A DNA stretch of 64,000 bases from positions 3,988,501-4,052,500 of the forward strand of contig NC_010162.1 in NCBI RefSeq assembly GCF_000067165.1, in the 5' to 3' direction. The translations under genes were made by a program, and so were the position numbers. This DNA comes from Sorangium cellulosum So ce56. GTDB lineage: Bacteria > Myxococcota_A > Polyangia > Polyangiales > Polyangiaceae. Under the pieces are notes generated by a model. It had not been told where the DNA came from, made no database searches, and saw only the letters and a program-made list of their open reading frames with translations. Positions 43,631 to 52,458 of the stretch are shown piece by piece; within the stretch, counting starts at the first letter, position 1; each line of letters starts with the position of its first letter.

Positions 43631-44493
43631 CAGCCGAACTTCCCGGTGACGTAGTCTTCCGTCTTGCTCTCCTTGGGGTTGGTGAAGATCGTCTGGGTCC
43701 TGTCGAACTCCACCAAGTCCCCCATGTAGAAGAAGGCGGTATAGTCAGAGCACCGCGCGGCCTGCTGCATGTTGTGTGTTACGAGCACGCAAGTATATCG
43801 CTCTTTCAGCTCGTCGATGAGCTCCTCGACGCGCGCGGTCGCGATGGGATCGAGCGCAGAGCACGGCTCGTCGAGCAGGATCACCTCCGGCTCCACCGCG
43901 AGGACGCGGGCGATGCAGAGCCGCTGCTGCTGGCCGCCCGAGAGGGATAGCCCGGACTGATCGAGCTTGTCCTTCACCTCGTCCCAGAGCGCCACCTGGC
44001 GCAGGCACTTCTCGACGAGGCCAGTGGGATCCTTCACGGAGATGCCGTTCAGCTTGTGCCCGGCGAGGACGTTCTCGCGGATGGACATCGTTGGAAACGG
44101 GTTGGGTTTCTGGAACACCATGCCGACGCGGCGCCGCAGCCGCACCGGGTCGACGGCTTTGTCATAGATGTTCACGCCGTCGATCATGACGGAGCCCTTC
44201 GCCGAGGCCCCGGGCACCTGCTCGTGCATCCGGTTGAGACAGCGCAGGAACGTCGACTTCCCGCACCCGGACGGGCCGATGACCGCTGTGACCTGGCCGT
44301 CGGGGATGTTCAGCGTGATGTCGTGGATGGCGTGGAACTTGTGGAAATAGGCGTTGAGCCGCGTGACGCTGATCTTGGCTGGCGGCGCCTCGTCCTCTGG
44401 CTCCATGGAGCAGCTGTCGATGCCGTCCGTGTCGAGCCCGCTGCGACGTTCCCCGGACCGTACTTTGTTGTGCAGTGAGTCAAACGAGCTCAT
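43630..44493 (-). CDS. pstB: Phosphate ABC transporter ATP-binding protein PstB
   Basis: 287 residues from an ATG. Walker A GPSGCGKST, Q-loop VFQKPNPFPM-type 'FQKPNPFPTMS', ABC signature LSGGQQQRL, Walker B VILLDEPCSALD and the switch histidine in VTHNMQQA are all present. An N-terminal extension of about 40 polar residues precedes the domain. PstB powers high-affinity phosphate import with PstA/PstC and transmits the uptake signal to PhoU/PhoR. It follows pstA with a 9-base gap and overlaps phoU. Confidence 0.97.
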   Translation of the reverse strand: MSSFDSLHNKVRSGERRSGLDTDGIDSCSMEPEDEAPPAKISVTRLNAYFHKFHAIHDITLNIPDGQVTAVIGPSGCGKSTFLRCLNRMHEQVPGASAKGSVMIDGVNIYDKAVDPVRLRRRVGMVFQKPNPFPTMSIRENVLAGHKLNGISVKDPTGLVEKCLRQVALWDEVKDKLDQSGLSLSGGQQQRLCIARVLAVEPEVILLDEPCSALDPIATARVEELIDELKERYTCVLVTHNMQQAARCSDYTAFFYMGDLVEFDRTQTIFTNPKESKTEDYVTGKFG

Positions 44494-44502
44494 CGAGTGC
44501 CT

Positions 44503-45414
44503 TTAGCGCGCCTTGACGCTCCGCGACGTGGCGATACGCGCGAGCAAGTTCAGGAGGAAGACGATGACGATCAGCACGAGGGCGCCGGTCCACGCCTCCT
44601 GCTGCCACTTCGGGTAGGGCGAAGTCGCGTTCCGCCAGATCTGCACCGGCAGCGAGGCGATGGGGCGGTCGATGGCGAAGCTCCAGTACGATGAGCCGAG
44701 CGCGGTGAGGAGCACCGGCGCGGTCTCGCCGGCGATGCGGGCCACGGCGAGCATCACGCCGGTGCCGATCCCGGGCGAGGCCGTCCGGAGCACGACGAGG
44801 AGGCTCGTGCGCCACTCCGGCACGCCGAGGGCGAGCGACGCCTCGCGGAGGTGGGCGGGCACCAGCTTGAGCAGCTCCTCCGTCGTGCGGGTCACCGTCG
44901 GGAGCATCACGATCGCGAGCGCGATGCCGCCCGCGAGCGCCGAGAAGCGCTTCATCGTGACCACGACGAGGGCGTAGACGAACACGCCGATGGTGATCGA
45001 GGGGACGCCGCCGAGCACGTCGGCGATGAACCGGATGGCGGCAGCGAGCTTGCCGCGCCCGATCTCGGCCAGGTAGATGCCGGCGAGGATGCCCGTCGGC
45101 AACCCGATGCCGCAGCCGATGGCGACGAGGATGAGCGTGCCGACGACCGCGTTGCCCATGCCGCTCCGCTCGTCGCCGACGGGCTTCGGCAGCTGGGTGA
45201 AGAAGTCGAGGGACAGCCCGCTAAGGCCTTTGCTGACGACGTAGACGAAGATCAGGAACAGCGGGACCAGGACGACGACGGCGCTCGACACGCAGAGCCC
45301 TTCGAAGAAGTAGCTGCGTACGCGGCGCAGCGTCTCGCCGGGCGCGGGCTCGAGCAGCGTGCGCCGGGGGGCGCTCGTGGGGCTCGCCACGGGGACAGGG
45401 GTGTCGCTGTTCAT
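44503..45414 (-). CDS. pstA: Phosphate ABC transporter permease PstA
   Basis: 303 residues from the ATG at 45414, which overlaps the pstC stop by four bases. Six hydrophobic helices follow a Pro-rich cytoplasmic N-terminus. The permease EAA-like loop that contacts PstB is visible around 'HLREASLALGVPEWRTSLLV'. The segment GIGLPTGILAGIYLAE is characteristic of PstA. It forms the phosphate channel with PstC in the inner membrane. Confidence 0.96.
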   Translation of the reverse strand: MNSDTPVPVASPTSAPRRTLLEPAPGETLRRVRSYFFEGLCVSSAVVVLVPLFLIFVYVVSKGLSGLSLDFFTQLPKPVGDERSGMGNAVVGTLILVAIGCGIGLPTGILAGIYLAEIGRGKLAAAIRFIADVLGGVPSITIGVFVYALVVVTMKRFSALAGGIALAIVMLPTVTRTTEELLKLVPAHLREASLALGVPEWRTSLLVVLRTASPGIGTGVMLAVARIAGETAPVLLTALGSSYWSFAIDRPIASLPVQIWRNATSPYPKWQQEAWTGALVLIVIVFLLNLLARIATSRSVKAR

Positions 45415-46394
45415 GCGCGCTTCTCCAGCTTGCTCTTGGTCGAGCTCACGAGCCACCGGGCGAAGAGGTTGAGGAGGAGGGCGACCCCGAAGAGGAGCAG
45501 CGCGATCTTGGACAGCGCCGACACGTACATGTCGCTGGTCGCCTCGACGAACTCGTTGGCGATGACGCTCGCCATCGAATAGCCGGGGTGGAAGATCGAC
45601 GCGCTCACCTTCGGGACATTGCCGATCATCATCGTGACGGCCATCGTCTCGCCGAGCGCCCGGTTCAGCCCGAGGATGATGGCCCCGATGATGCCCGAGC
45701 GCGCCGAAGGGAGGACCGCGTAGCGGATCGTGTCCCACGCGCACGCGCCGAGGCCGACCGCCGCCTCGCGGTGCAGCTGGGGCACCGCCTGCATCACCTC
45801 GCGCGACACCGACGTGATCGTGGGGACGATCATGATGGCGAGGATGACGCCCGCGGCGAACATGCCGAAGCCGAGCGGCGGGCCCTCGAAGAGGGGGATG
45901 TAGCCGAAGTACTCGATGATGACCGGCTCGACGGTGTCCCGGAGCCAGGGGCGGAGCACGGCGATACCCCAGAAGCCGTAGACGACGCTCGGGATCGCCG
46001 CGAGGAGCTCGACCATGAACCCGAGCGGCTTGCGGATCCGGTGGGGGGCCAGATCCGACAGGAAGATCGCGAGACCGAGTGAGACGGGGACGGCGAGCAC
46101 GATGGCGATGAGCGAGGTGACGACCGTGCCGTAGACGAACGGGAGCGCGCCGAACTCCTCGCGCGCAGGGTCCCACACGCTCCCGCCGAGGAACCCCAGC
46201 CCGAACTTGTCGATCGCGAGGCGCGACGATCGGATGAGCTCCAGCACCATGAGCGCTGGCACGGCGAGCACCGTGAGGCCGAACATCGTCAGGATGGCGC
46301 GGAACGCTCGATCGGCTCCGCGCGTGCCATGTGGCGCGTCGCTGTGCGGCGCGGACGAGGCGGCTTGTTGCATCGGGACTTCTGCGGTGCTCAT
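45411..46394 (-). CDS. pstC: Phosphate ABC transporter permease PstC
   Basis: 327 residues from the ATG at 46394 (MSTAEVPMQQ). A longer frame with an earlier start at 46478 exists, but its extra sequence does not resemble the family. Six membrane helices are seen, with the PstC markers FGALPFVYGTVVTSLIA, LLAAIPSVVYGFWGI and the PstB-contacting loop REAAVGLGACAWDTIRY. The stop overlaps the pstA start. It lies 81 bases downstream of pstS. Confidence 0.95.
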   Translation of the reverse strand: MSTAEVPMQQAASSAPHSDAPHGTRGADRAFRAILTMFGLTVLAVPALMVLELIRSSRLAIDKFGLGFLGGSVWDPAREEFGALPFVYGTVVTSLIAIVLAVPVSLGLAIFLSDLAPHRIRKPLGFMVELLAAIPSVVYGFWGIAVLRPWLRDTVEPVIIEYFGYIPLFEGPPLGFGMFAAGVILAIMIVPTITSVSREVMQAVPQLHREAAVGLGACAWDTIRYAVLPSARSGIIGAIILGLNRALGETMAVTMMIGNVPKVSASIFHPGYSMASVIANEFVEATSDMYVSALSKIALLLFGVALLLNLFARWLVSSTKSKLEKRA

Positions 46395-46474
46395 GGACCT
46401 ATCCTGCGCTCCTGCGCGCACGCCAGCCGCGCACGGCGGGGCGCCGGTCGCGCGGCTGACGCGCATTCCTGGGG

Positions 46475-47584
46475 TCATGGGGCGAGCAGGGGCTTGCCGT
46501 CAGGGCCGACCAGCGCGGCGAGCTTCTTGTTGACCTTCTCGATGACCGCCGCGGGCAGCGGGGCGTAATGGAGGTCGTTCGTGAACTTCTGGCCGTCTTG
46601 CATCGCCCACTTGATGAAGCTGGAGAGCACCTTGCCCTTCGCGAGGTCCTTCTGCTCCTGGTACACGAGGAGATACGTGAAGCCGGCGATGGGGTAGGCG
46701 TCCTCGCCCTCGGCATCCACGAGCGAGATCCGGAGGTCGTCGGGCATCCTGGCGGCGGCGCCGGCGCCCGCGGCGGTCGTGCTCTCCAGCGACGGGGTGA
46801 TGAACTTCCCGCTCTTGTTCTTGAGCGAGGCGAACGTGAGCTTGTTCTGCATCGCGTACGCGAGCTCGATGTAGCCGATCGAGGCCGGCGTGCTCGTGAT
46901 CAGGGCGGAGACGCCGTCGTTGCCCTTGGCGCCGAGGCCGCCAGGCCAGTTGACGCTTGTCCCGGTCCCTGGTCCGCTCTTCCACTCCGGGCTGACCGCG
47001 CTCAGGTAGTCGACGAAGATCTTGGTCGTCCCGCTGCCGTCCGAGCGGTGGACCGTCGCGATCTCCTTGTCGGGGAGCTTCACGTCCGGGTTCTCCTTCT
47101 GGAGGGCCGGGTCGTTCCACTTCTTGATCTTGCCCAGGAAGATGTGCGCGGCCGCCTCCGGCGTGAGCTTCAGGCCAGACGGGACGCCCTCGAGGTTGTA
47201 GGTCAGCACGACCGCGCCCAGGCACGTCGGCAGGTGAAGGATGCCGGCGGCCTTCCCGATCTGCTCCTCGTTCATCGGCGCATCGGAGGCGCCGAAGTCG
47301 ACGGTCCGCTCGGTGATCTGCCGGATCCCCCCCCCAGAGCCGATGGACTGGTAGTTGATCTTGACCTTGGAGTTGGCCTTCTGGAACTCAGCGATCCACT
47401 TCGTGTAGAGAGGGTACGGGAACGTCGCACCCGCGCCCGTCAAGGTGATGTCCCCGTCAGCGGTCGGCTGCGGCGCGCTGTCCTTCTTCGCGCCGGGGAG
47501 AGAGCCGGTTTCCTGGGGGGCATCGGAGCGACCGCACGCCGCGGTCAGGAGGAACATCGCCAGGGTGAGCAGAATTCGAGCCAT
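46475..47584 (-). CDS. pstS: Phosphate-binding lipoprotein PstS
   Basis: 369 residues from the ATG at 47584. The signal peptide ends in lipobox LLTAACGRS, so the protein is lipid-anchored. PBP-like domain motifs: GAGATFPYPLYTKW (phosphate-binding loop), 'YQSIGSGGGIRQI', DFGASDAPM, RSDGSGTTKIF and YIELAYA. It captures phosphate in the periplasm for PstCAB. There is no Shine-Dalgarno sequence. Instead a Pho box ends 25 bases before the ATG, with a -10-like hexamer in between, so the message may be leaderless. Confidence 0.96.
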   Translation of the reverse strand: MARILLTLAMFLLTAACGRSDAPQETGSLPGAKKDSAPQPTADGDITLTGAGATFPYPLYTKWIAEFQKANSKVKINYQSIGSGGGIRQITERTVDFGASDAPMNEEQIGKAAGILHLPTCLGAVVLTYNLEGVPSGLKLTPEAAAHIFLGKIKKWNDPALQKENPDVKLPDKEIATVHRSDGSGTTKIFVDYLSAVSPEWKSGPGTGTSVNWPGGLGAKGNDGVSALITSTPASIGYIELAYAMQNKLTFASLKNKSGKFITPSLESTTAAGAGAAARMPDDLRISLVDAEGEDAYPIAGFTYLLVYQEQKDLAKGKVLSSFIKWAMQDGQKFTNDLHYAPLPAAVIEKVNKKLAALVGPDGKPLLAP

Positions 47585-47609
47585 GCACAGCAAGGCGTAA
47601 TCGAGGTTT

Positions 47610-47627
47610 GTGACAGCTCCGTGACGG
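47610..47627 (-). promoter_or_regulatory. Pho box in front of pstS
   Basis: On the minus strand it reads CCGTCAC-GGAG-CTGTCAC, the 7-4-7 direct repeat of PhoB sites (consensus CTGTCAT-N4-CTGTCAT). TACGCC lies 10 bases downstream as a possible -10. Its position in the 96-base gap between phoR and pstS would give the transport genes their own phosphate-starvation promoter. Confidence 0.8.
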
Positions 47628-47680
47628 CAAGGTGGAACAGCGAGTACCGCGCTTTCCTGGCTTTGCGTGGTTCGCGTCGC

Positions 47681-49177
47681 TCACCCGGCGCGCGCCAGGC
47701 GGACGGTGAACTGGGTGCCGCGGCCGATGGCGCTCTCGACCTCGATCGAGCCGTTCATCAGCTCGACCAGGTGCTTCACGATGGCGAGGCCGAGACCGGT
47801 GCCGCCCAGATCGCGTGAGCGGCCGGCGTCGACCCGGTAGAACCGCTCGAAGATGCGGCCCAGGTGGTGAGGCGGAATACCGGGGCCGTCGTCGGCGACG
47901 GCGAGCGTCACCTGCTGATCGACCGAGCGCGCCCTCACCGTGACGTGAGCTCCCTCGCCCGCGTACTTGATGGCATTGTCGAGCAGGTTCATGAGCACCT
48001 GCTCGAGCGCGCGGCGGTCGCACCGAACGGGCGGGAGCGCGGAGGCGTCGACCGTCAGCGTGACCCTGCGCCGGCGCGCCGCCTCGGCGAGCAGCTGCGT
48101 GACGTGCTCGATGGCGGGGGCGATGTCGAGCTCCGACAGCGCGAGGCGGAAGTTCTTCGCCTCGATCTTGGAGAGGTCGAGCAGGTCGTCGACGAGGTGG
48201 CGGAGGCGCTTCGCGTGCCGATCGATCACGTCGACGAACTCGGCGGCCTCGTGGGGGTCCTTCAGCGCGCCGAGCTGCAGCGTCTCGGCGGCGGTGCTGA
48301 TCGCGGTGACCGGGGTGCGCAGCTCGTGGGACACGTTGGCGACGAAGTCGGTCCGGATCGTCTCCAGCCGGCGGAGGTCGGTGACGTCGTGGAACACCGC
48401 GATGAGCCCCGGCTCGGCGGACGCGCCGTCGTGATCCGCGCCCCACGCGGCGAGGGCCTCGCGCTCATCGTGCCCGAGCCGCTCCGGGCCCTTCCGGCGC
48501 GACACGCGCACGAGCAGCCGTCTCGGCAGCGTCCGCCCGAGATCGACCTCGACGTCGACCGGCTCGTCCCGCTTGCCGGCGAGCTGGATCGCCTCGGTGA
48601 GCCGCGCGTTGCGGATCGACTCGATGACGGATCGACCGAGCGCGTCCTCGCCGAGGGAGGCCATCGCGCGGAGCGCCCGGTTGGCGAGGAGGATCCTCCC
48701 GTCGCGATCGAGCACGAGGACGCCCTCGCTCATCCCGTCGAGGATGCCTGCCAGCAGGGCGCGCTCCGTCCGGACCTCGGCGGTCGAGCGGGAGAGCTCG
48801 CTCGTGAGGTGGTTCAGCGCGCGCGCGAGCTGGCGGAGCTCGCCCGAGCCGCGCAGCGGGGCGCGCGTCGACAGGTCGCCCTCGGACATCGCCTGCGCGA
48901 AGCGGGTCAGCCCCCGGATCGGGCGCGCGACGAAGAAGGCCGTGGCGGCGCCGACCGAGACGGCGACGACGATCACGGCGCCCATGCCGAGCAGCAGGGT
49001 GCGCCGCGAGCGAAGGAGGGCGGCGTCGACGGCGGCGCGCGGGCTGTGCTCGGCGAGCAGCGCCGCTTCCATATCGCGCGCGGCGAGGCGCTCGATGGGG
49101 ACGCCAGCGACGAGGAGGGCGAGCACCGTCCCCGCCGCGAGCTTCGCGCCGATGCCCAGCCCCCTCCGCAAGCGCAT
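47681..49177 (-). CDS. phoR: Phosphate-regulon sensor histidine kinase PhoR
   Basis: 498 residues from an ATG. Two membrane helices (about 10-28 and 60-84) flank a short periplasmic loop. Then come a HAMP domain (ARPIRGLTRFAQAMSEGDL), a PAS domain (about 145-265) and the kinase core: H-box FVANVSHELRTPV with His near residue 284, N-box NLLDNAIKYAGEG, and G-boxes DDGPGIPPHH and GGTGLGLAIVKHL. All catalytic elements are present. It phosphorylates PhoB when phosphate is scarce and is restrained by Pst/PhoU. It starts 7 bases after the phoB stop and runs towards pstS. Confidence 0.95.
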   Translation of the reverse strand: MRLRRGLGIGAKLAAGTVLALLVAGVPIERLAARDMEAALLAEHSPRAAVDAALLRSRRTLLLGMGAVIVVAVSVGAATAFFVARPIRGLTRFAQAMSEGDLSTRAPLRGSGELRQLARALNHLTSELSRSTAEVRTERALLAGILDGMSEGVLVLDRDGRILLANRALRAMASLGEDALGRSVIESIRNARLTEAIQLAGKRDEPVDVEVDLGRTLPRRLLVRVSRRKGPERLGHDEREALAAWGADHDGASAEPGLIAVFHDVTDLRRLETIRTDFVANVSHELRTPVTAISTAAETLQLGALKDPHEAAEFVDVIDRHAKRLRHLVDDLLDLSKIEAKNFRLALSELDIAPAIEHVTQLLAEAARRRRVTLTVDASALPPVRCDRRALEQVLMNLLDNAIKYAGEGAHVTVRARSVDQQVTLAVADDGPGIPPHHLGRIFERFYRVDAGRSRDLGGTGLGLAIVKHLVELMNGSIEVESAIGRGTQFTVRLARAG

Positions 49178-49184
49178 GGGCCCT

Positions 49185-49880
49185 CTAGGCGACCTCGGGC
49201 TCGGCGCGGAACCGGTAGCCGACGCCGCGCACGGTCTCGATGTAATCGCCCGCCGCCCCGAGCTTCTCGCGGACGCGCTTCACGTGGGTGTCGACGTTGC
49301 GCGCGGTGACGTCGACGTGCGAGCCCCACACCTCGTCGAGCAGGAGATCGCGCGACAGCACGCGCCCGCGGCGATCGTAGAGCATCATGAGCAGGCGGAA
49401 CTCGAGCGCGGTCAGCGCGATCTCGGCCTCCTGCACCCAGGCCCGGTGCGCGGCGCGGTCGACCCGCAGGATGCCGAAGTCGAACTTCTCCGGCGCCGAC
49501 GCCGGGCTCTCCGAGCGCTTGAGGATCGCCCGCGCGCGCAGGATGAGCTCGCGCACGCTGAACGGCTTGACGACGTAGTCGTCGGCCCCGAGCTCGAAGC
49601 CGACGATCCGGTCGATCTCCTCGCCCTTGGCCGTGACCATGATGACGGGCACCGCCGAGGTCTGCGGGTTCTGCTTGAGGCGGCGGCAGATCTCCGTGCC
49701 CGACATGTCCGGGAGCATCAGGTCGAGCAGGACGAGATCGAACCGCTCCTCTTTGACCGCCCGGAGCGCTGTCTCTCCGCTCCCGGCGGACACCACATCG
49801 AACCCGGCCTGACGAAAATTGTAGGTGAGGACGCGCTGCAGGTCGCGCTCGTCCTCCACGATGAGCACGTGGCTCGGCAT
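49185..49880 (-). CDS. phoB: Phosphate-regulon response regulator PhoB
   Basis: 231 residues from the ATG at 49880. The receiver domain has the acidic pocket ED (9-10), phospho-acceptor Asp53, Thr in VIMVTAKG and Lys in YVVKPFS. It is joined to an OmpR/PhoB winged-helix domain (LTALEFRLLMMLYDRRGRVL, RNVDTHVKRVREKLG, RGVGYRF). It activates genes with Pho boxes. It is first in the operon. A CTGTCAC half-site and TACATA lie just upstream, suggesting autoregulation. Confidence 0.96.
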   Translation of the reverse strand: MPSHVLIVEDERDLQRVLTYNFRQAGFDVVSAGSGETALRAVKEERFDLVLLDLMLPDMSGTEICRRLKQNPQTSAVPVIMVTAKGEEIDRIVGFELGADDYVVKPFSVRELILRARAILKRSESPASAPEKFDFGILRVDRAAHRAWVQEAEIALTALEFRLLMMLYDRRGRVLSRDLLLDEVWGSHVDVTARNVDTHVKRVREKLGAAGDYIETVRGVGYRFRAEPEVA

Positions 49881-50212
49881 GGCGGATGTATGTAGCAGCG
49901 CATTGTGACAGCTTGATGGCGATCGCGCGTGTCGCGCGTCGCCCTCGCGAGACGGAATTGCGACAAGGACGAGGTGGAGCGCGAGCGTGAGGAGAGCGCG
50001 GAGAGGCGAGACAGACGTCGGGGGGATCGGGCGCGGCCGATCCGCAACCGGGGGCGCGGCCGGGAGAGCAGCCTGGAGCGGTGCGGCGGGATGAACAGCG
50101 ATGACGGAAGCGCGGCCGGGCGGAGGATCGTGCAGCGAGGCGGGCGGCGGACTCCCAGGACGGAATGCGTGAAGCTTGCAACGCTCGGCGTTTTCGCCTA
50201 ACTGGGCCGCCC
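49881..50212. other. Divergent phoB/ndk intergenic region
   Basis: 332 bases between phoB (minus) and ndk (plus). Near phoB it holds a Pho half-site and a -10-like hexamer. The rest is GC-rich, and I saw no further gene, repeat or strong hairpin. The ndk promoter must lie here but was not identified. Confidence 0.5.
49889..49911 (-). promoter_or_regulatory. Pho half-site and -10-like hexamer upstream of phoB
   Basis: On the minus strand CTGTCAC (49905-49911) is followed after 10 bases by TACATA (49889-49894), and the phoB ATG comes 8 bases later. The upstream 7-mer that would complete the Pho box (TCGCCAT) is weak. The spacing to the hexamer is identical to that in front of pstS. Confidence 0.55.
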
Positions 50213-50647
50213 ATGGCCCTCGAGCGAACTCTCTCAATCATCAAGCCTGATGCGATGGAAAAGAACACGGCCGGCGCGATCGTCGCCCGCCTCGAGCAGG
50301 AGGGCTTCACGGTCAAAGCGATGAAGCGCATCCACCTCACCCGCGCGGAGGCCGAGGGCTTCTACGCGGAGCACCGGGGGCGCGGCTTCTTCGACGAGCT
50401 CGTGACGTTCATGTCGCGCAGCCCCATCCTGGTGATGGCGCTCGAGCGCGAGGACGCGGTGGCGAAGTACCGCGAGGTCATCGGCGCGACGGATCCGGCC
50501 AAGGCGGCGGCGGGGACGATCCGCAAGCTCTACGGGGCGAACGTGGGCGAGAACGCGGTCCACGGGTCCGACAAGCCGGCGACGGCCGCGCGGGAGATCG
50601 CCTACTTCTTCGCGGGTTACGAGGTCGCCCCGAGCGCGACGGCCTGA
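50213..50647 (+). CDS. ndk: Nucleoside diphosphate kinase
   Basis: 144 residues from an ATG. The fold and active site are standard: ERTLSIIKPDAMEKN at the N-terminus, RGRGFFDELVTFM, and the phospho-histidine in NAVHGSDKPATA (family: NxxHGSDS). It equilibrates nucleoside di- and triphosphates in the cytoplasm. The stop overlaps the next start (TGATG), so the following unknown gene is translationally coupled. Confidence 0.97.
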   Translation: MALERTLSIIKPDAMEKNTAGAIVARLEQEGFTVKAMKRIHLTRAEAEGFYAEHRGRGFFDELVTFMSRSPILVMALEREDAVAKYREVIGATDPAKAAAGTIRKLYGANVGENAVHGSDKPATAAREIAYFFAGYEVAPSATA

Positions 50648-51540
50648 TGCTCGGCGAGCGGCTCGCGGCTGCGCTCGGCGCGGCGCGGGACGGCGCGGCA
50701 GGCATCGAGAGCTTCGCGCACCTGCTCGGCTCGCGCCGCGTCGGGCCGCGCGGGGTCGCGCTCGCGCTGCCGGAGGTGTGCGAGGGGTGCGCGGCGCTCG
50801 TCGTTGCCCTCGACAGCCTGTCCTCGGCGGTCCGCGACGGCTTCGTCGAGACAGGCTCCGCCGTGGCGGCCGACGTCGCGGCGGCCGACGCCGCCTGCGC
50901 GGTCCTCGGCCACGCGGGCGTCGAGGTCGCGCGCCTCACGGACGAGCTGTCCCGCGCGGCGGCGGGCGCCTCGCCGGCGCGCGGCGCTGGCCGCGGCCGC
51001 GCGGATCGCGGCGGCTCCGAGCGCGGCATCGACGCGCGGCAGCGCCTCGGGCTCGAGGCGTCGGTGCGCAGGACTGCCCGGGAGCTCAGCGGCGCGCTTC
51101 GCCTGTCCGAGCTCGTGATCGCGACCCTAGAGCTGCGCCCGACGCCGCTCGATCTCATCGACGTGCTCCGCAACTGGAGCGCCGCCCCGGCCGAGGGGCG
51201 GCCCGTGGTCGGCATCTCGGTCGCCTCCTCCGATGGCCGCGCCAACGAGGTGGAAGGCGACGTGCGCGCCGTGAGCGGGCTCATGGAGCTCGCGGTCGGC
51301 ATGGTCAGCGCCGCGGGCGTGGCGAGCCCGCACCTCACGGTGTCCCGCCTCTCGGACGGGCGCTCGATGGTGCGCATCGCCGAGCGCGGCCCGCGCGAGG
51401 GCGCGCCGGCGGTCGCCCTCGACGTGGTGCTGCGCGACGGCGGCGAGCGGGCGGCCGCGGTGGCCCGCGTCGTCGCGCGCCGCGCGCGCATCGAGCTCGT
51501 CGAGGCGACGGGCGGGCGCGTCGTCACCATGACGTTCTGA
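50647..51540 (+). CDS. Hypothetical protein translationally coupled to ndk
   Basis: 297 residues. The start overlaps the ndk stop by one base. The protein is Ala/Arg/Val-rich and soluble, with no motif I recognise. The first half is helical ('CAALVVALDSLSSAVRDGFV'). A low-complexity Arg/Gly loop near residues 110-135 separates it from a strand-rich second half ending VEATGGRVVTMTF. That half has a faint resemblance to the ATP-binding fold of histidine kinases but lacks clear N and G boxes. Its job is unknown; the coupling suggests shared expression, not necessarily shared function. Confidence 0.75.
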   Translation: MLGERLAAALGAARDGAAGIESFAHLLGSRRVGPRGVALALPEVCEGCAALVVALDSLSSAVRDGFVETGSAVAADVAAADAACAVLGHAGVEVARLTDELSRAAAGASPARGAGRGRADRGGSERGIDARQRLGLEASVRRTARELSGALRLSELVIATLELRPTPLDLIDVLRNWSAAPAEGRPVVGISVASSDGRANEVEGDVRAVSGLMELAVGMVSAAGVASPHLTVSRLSDGRSMVRIAERGPREGAPAVALDVVLRDGGERAAAVARVVARRARIELVEATGGRVVTMTF

Positions 51541-51582
51541 CCCCGGTGCCGGTGCTGGCTCGGCCGTGCTAAAGGCGGCGCC

Positions 51583-52458
51583 ATGGCCACCGAAGAATCC
51601 ATGAAGTCCCTTGTTGAGGCGGCGTTCCGCGACCGCGAGCTCCTCCGCTCGCCCGCGCACGAGGCCGCGGTCCTCCGCACGATCGAGTGCCTCGATCAAG
51701 GCCTGCTCCGCGTCGCCGAGCCCGACAAGACCGCGCAGGCGGGCGGCGAAGGCGCGGCGTCCACCGGCGAGGGCGCCCCGCACAGGTGGGTGACGCACGC
51801 GTGGATCAAGGAGGCGATCCTTCTCTACTTCTCGCTCCGCGGCATGAGCGTGATGGAGGTCGGCCCCTTCGAGTTCCACGACAAGATCCCGCTCAAGCGC
51901 GGCCTCGACAAGGCGGGCGTGCGCGTCGTCCCGCCGGGGACGGTGCGTTACGGCGCGTTCCTCGAGCAGGGCGCGATCGTGATGCCCGGCTACGTGAACA
52001 TCGGCGCGTGGGTCGGCTCGGGATCGATGGTCGACACCTGGGCGACGGTCGGCAGCTGCGCGCAGATCGGGCGCGGGGTGCACCTCGCCGGGGGCGTCGG
52101 CATCGGCGGGGTGCTCGAGCCGCCGGGGGCGCGGCCGGTGATCATCGAGGACGGCGTCTTCGTCGGCTCCCGCGTGATCGTGGTGGAGGGCGTCGTGGTC
52201 GAGGAGGAGGCGGTGCTCGGCGCCGGCGTGGTGCTCACCGCGTCGACGGCGATCCTGGACGTCACGGGGCCGGAGGTCGTCGAGCACCGCGGCCGGGTGC
52301 CCGCGCGCAGCGTGGTGATCCCGGGGACGCGGCCGAAGCGCTTCCCCGCAGGGGAGTTCTCGATCCCCTGCGCGCTCATCATCGGCAAGCGGAGCGAGGC
52401 GACGGACCGCAAGGTGTCGCTCAACGCGGCGCTGCGAGATTTCGCGGTGCCGGTGTGA
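51583..52458 (+). CDS. dapD: 2,3,4,5-tetrahydropyridine-2,6-dicarboxylate N-succinyltransferase DapD
   Basis: 291 residues from an ATG. A left-handed beta-helix acyltransferase, shown by the hexapeptide region GAIVMPGYVNIGAWVGSGSM and VDTWATVGSCAQIGRGVHLAG. It transfers succinyl from succinyl-CoA in the diaminopimelate branch of lysine and cell-wall synthesis. A low-complexity Gly/Glu insert (about 50-65) precedes the core. The C-terminal AALIIGKR-type stretch (CALIIGKRSEATDRK) is conserved in the family. The stop overlaps dapE. Confidence 0.96.
   Translation: MATEESMKSLVEAAFRDRELLRSPAHEAAVLRTIECLDQGLLRVAEPDKTAQAGGEGAASTGEGAPHRWVTHAWIKEAILLYFSLRGMSVMEVGPFEFHDKIPLKRGLDKAGVRVVPPGTVRYGAFLEQGAIVMPGYVNIGAWVGSGSMVDTWATVGSCAQIGRGVHLAGGVGIGGVLEPPGARPVIIEDGVFVGSRVIVVEGVVVEEEAVLGAGVVLTASTAILDVTGPEVVEHRGRVPARSVVIPGTRPKRFPAGEFSIPCALIIGKRSEATDRKVSLNAALRDFAVPV

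Noticed and set aside
46394..46478. Longer N-terminus for PstC
   Set aside because: The extra residues are Ala/Arg-rich and unlike the family; the ATG at 46394 gives the normal length.
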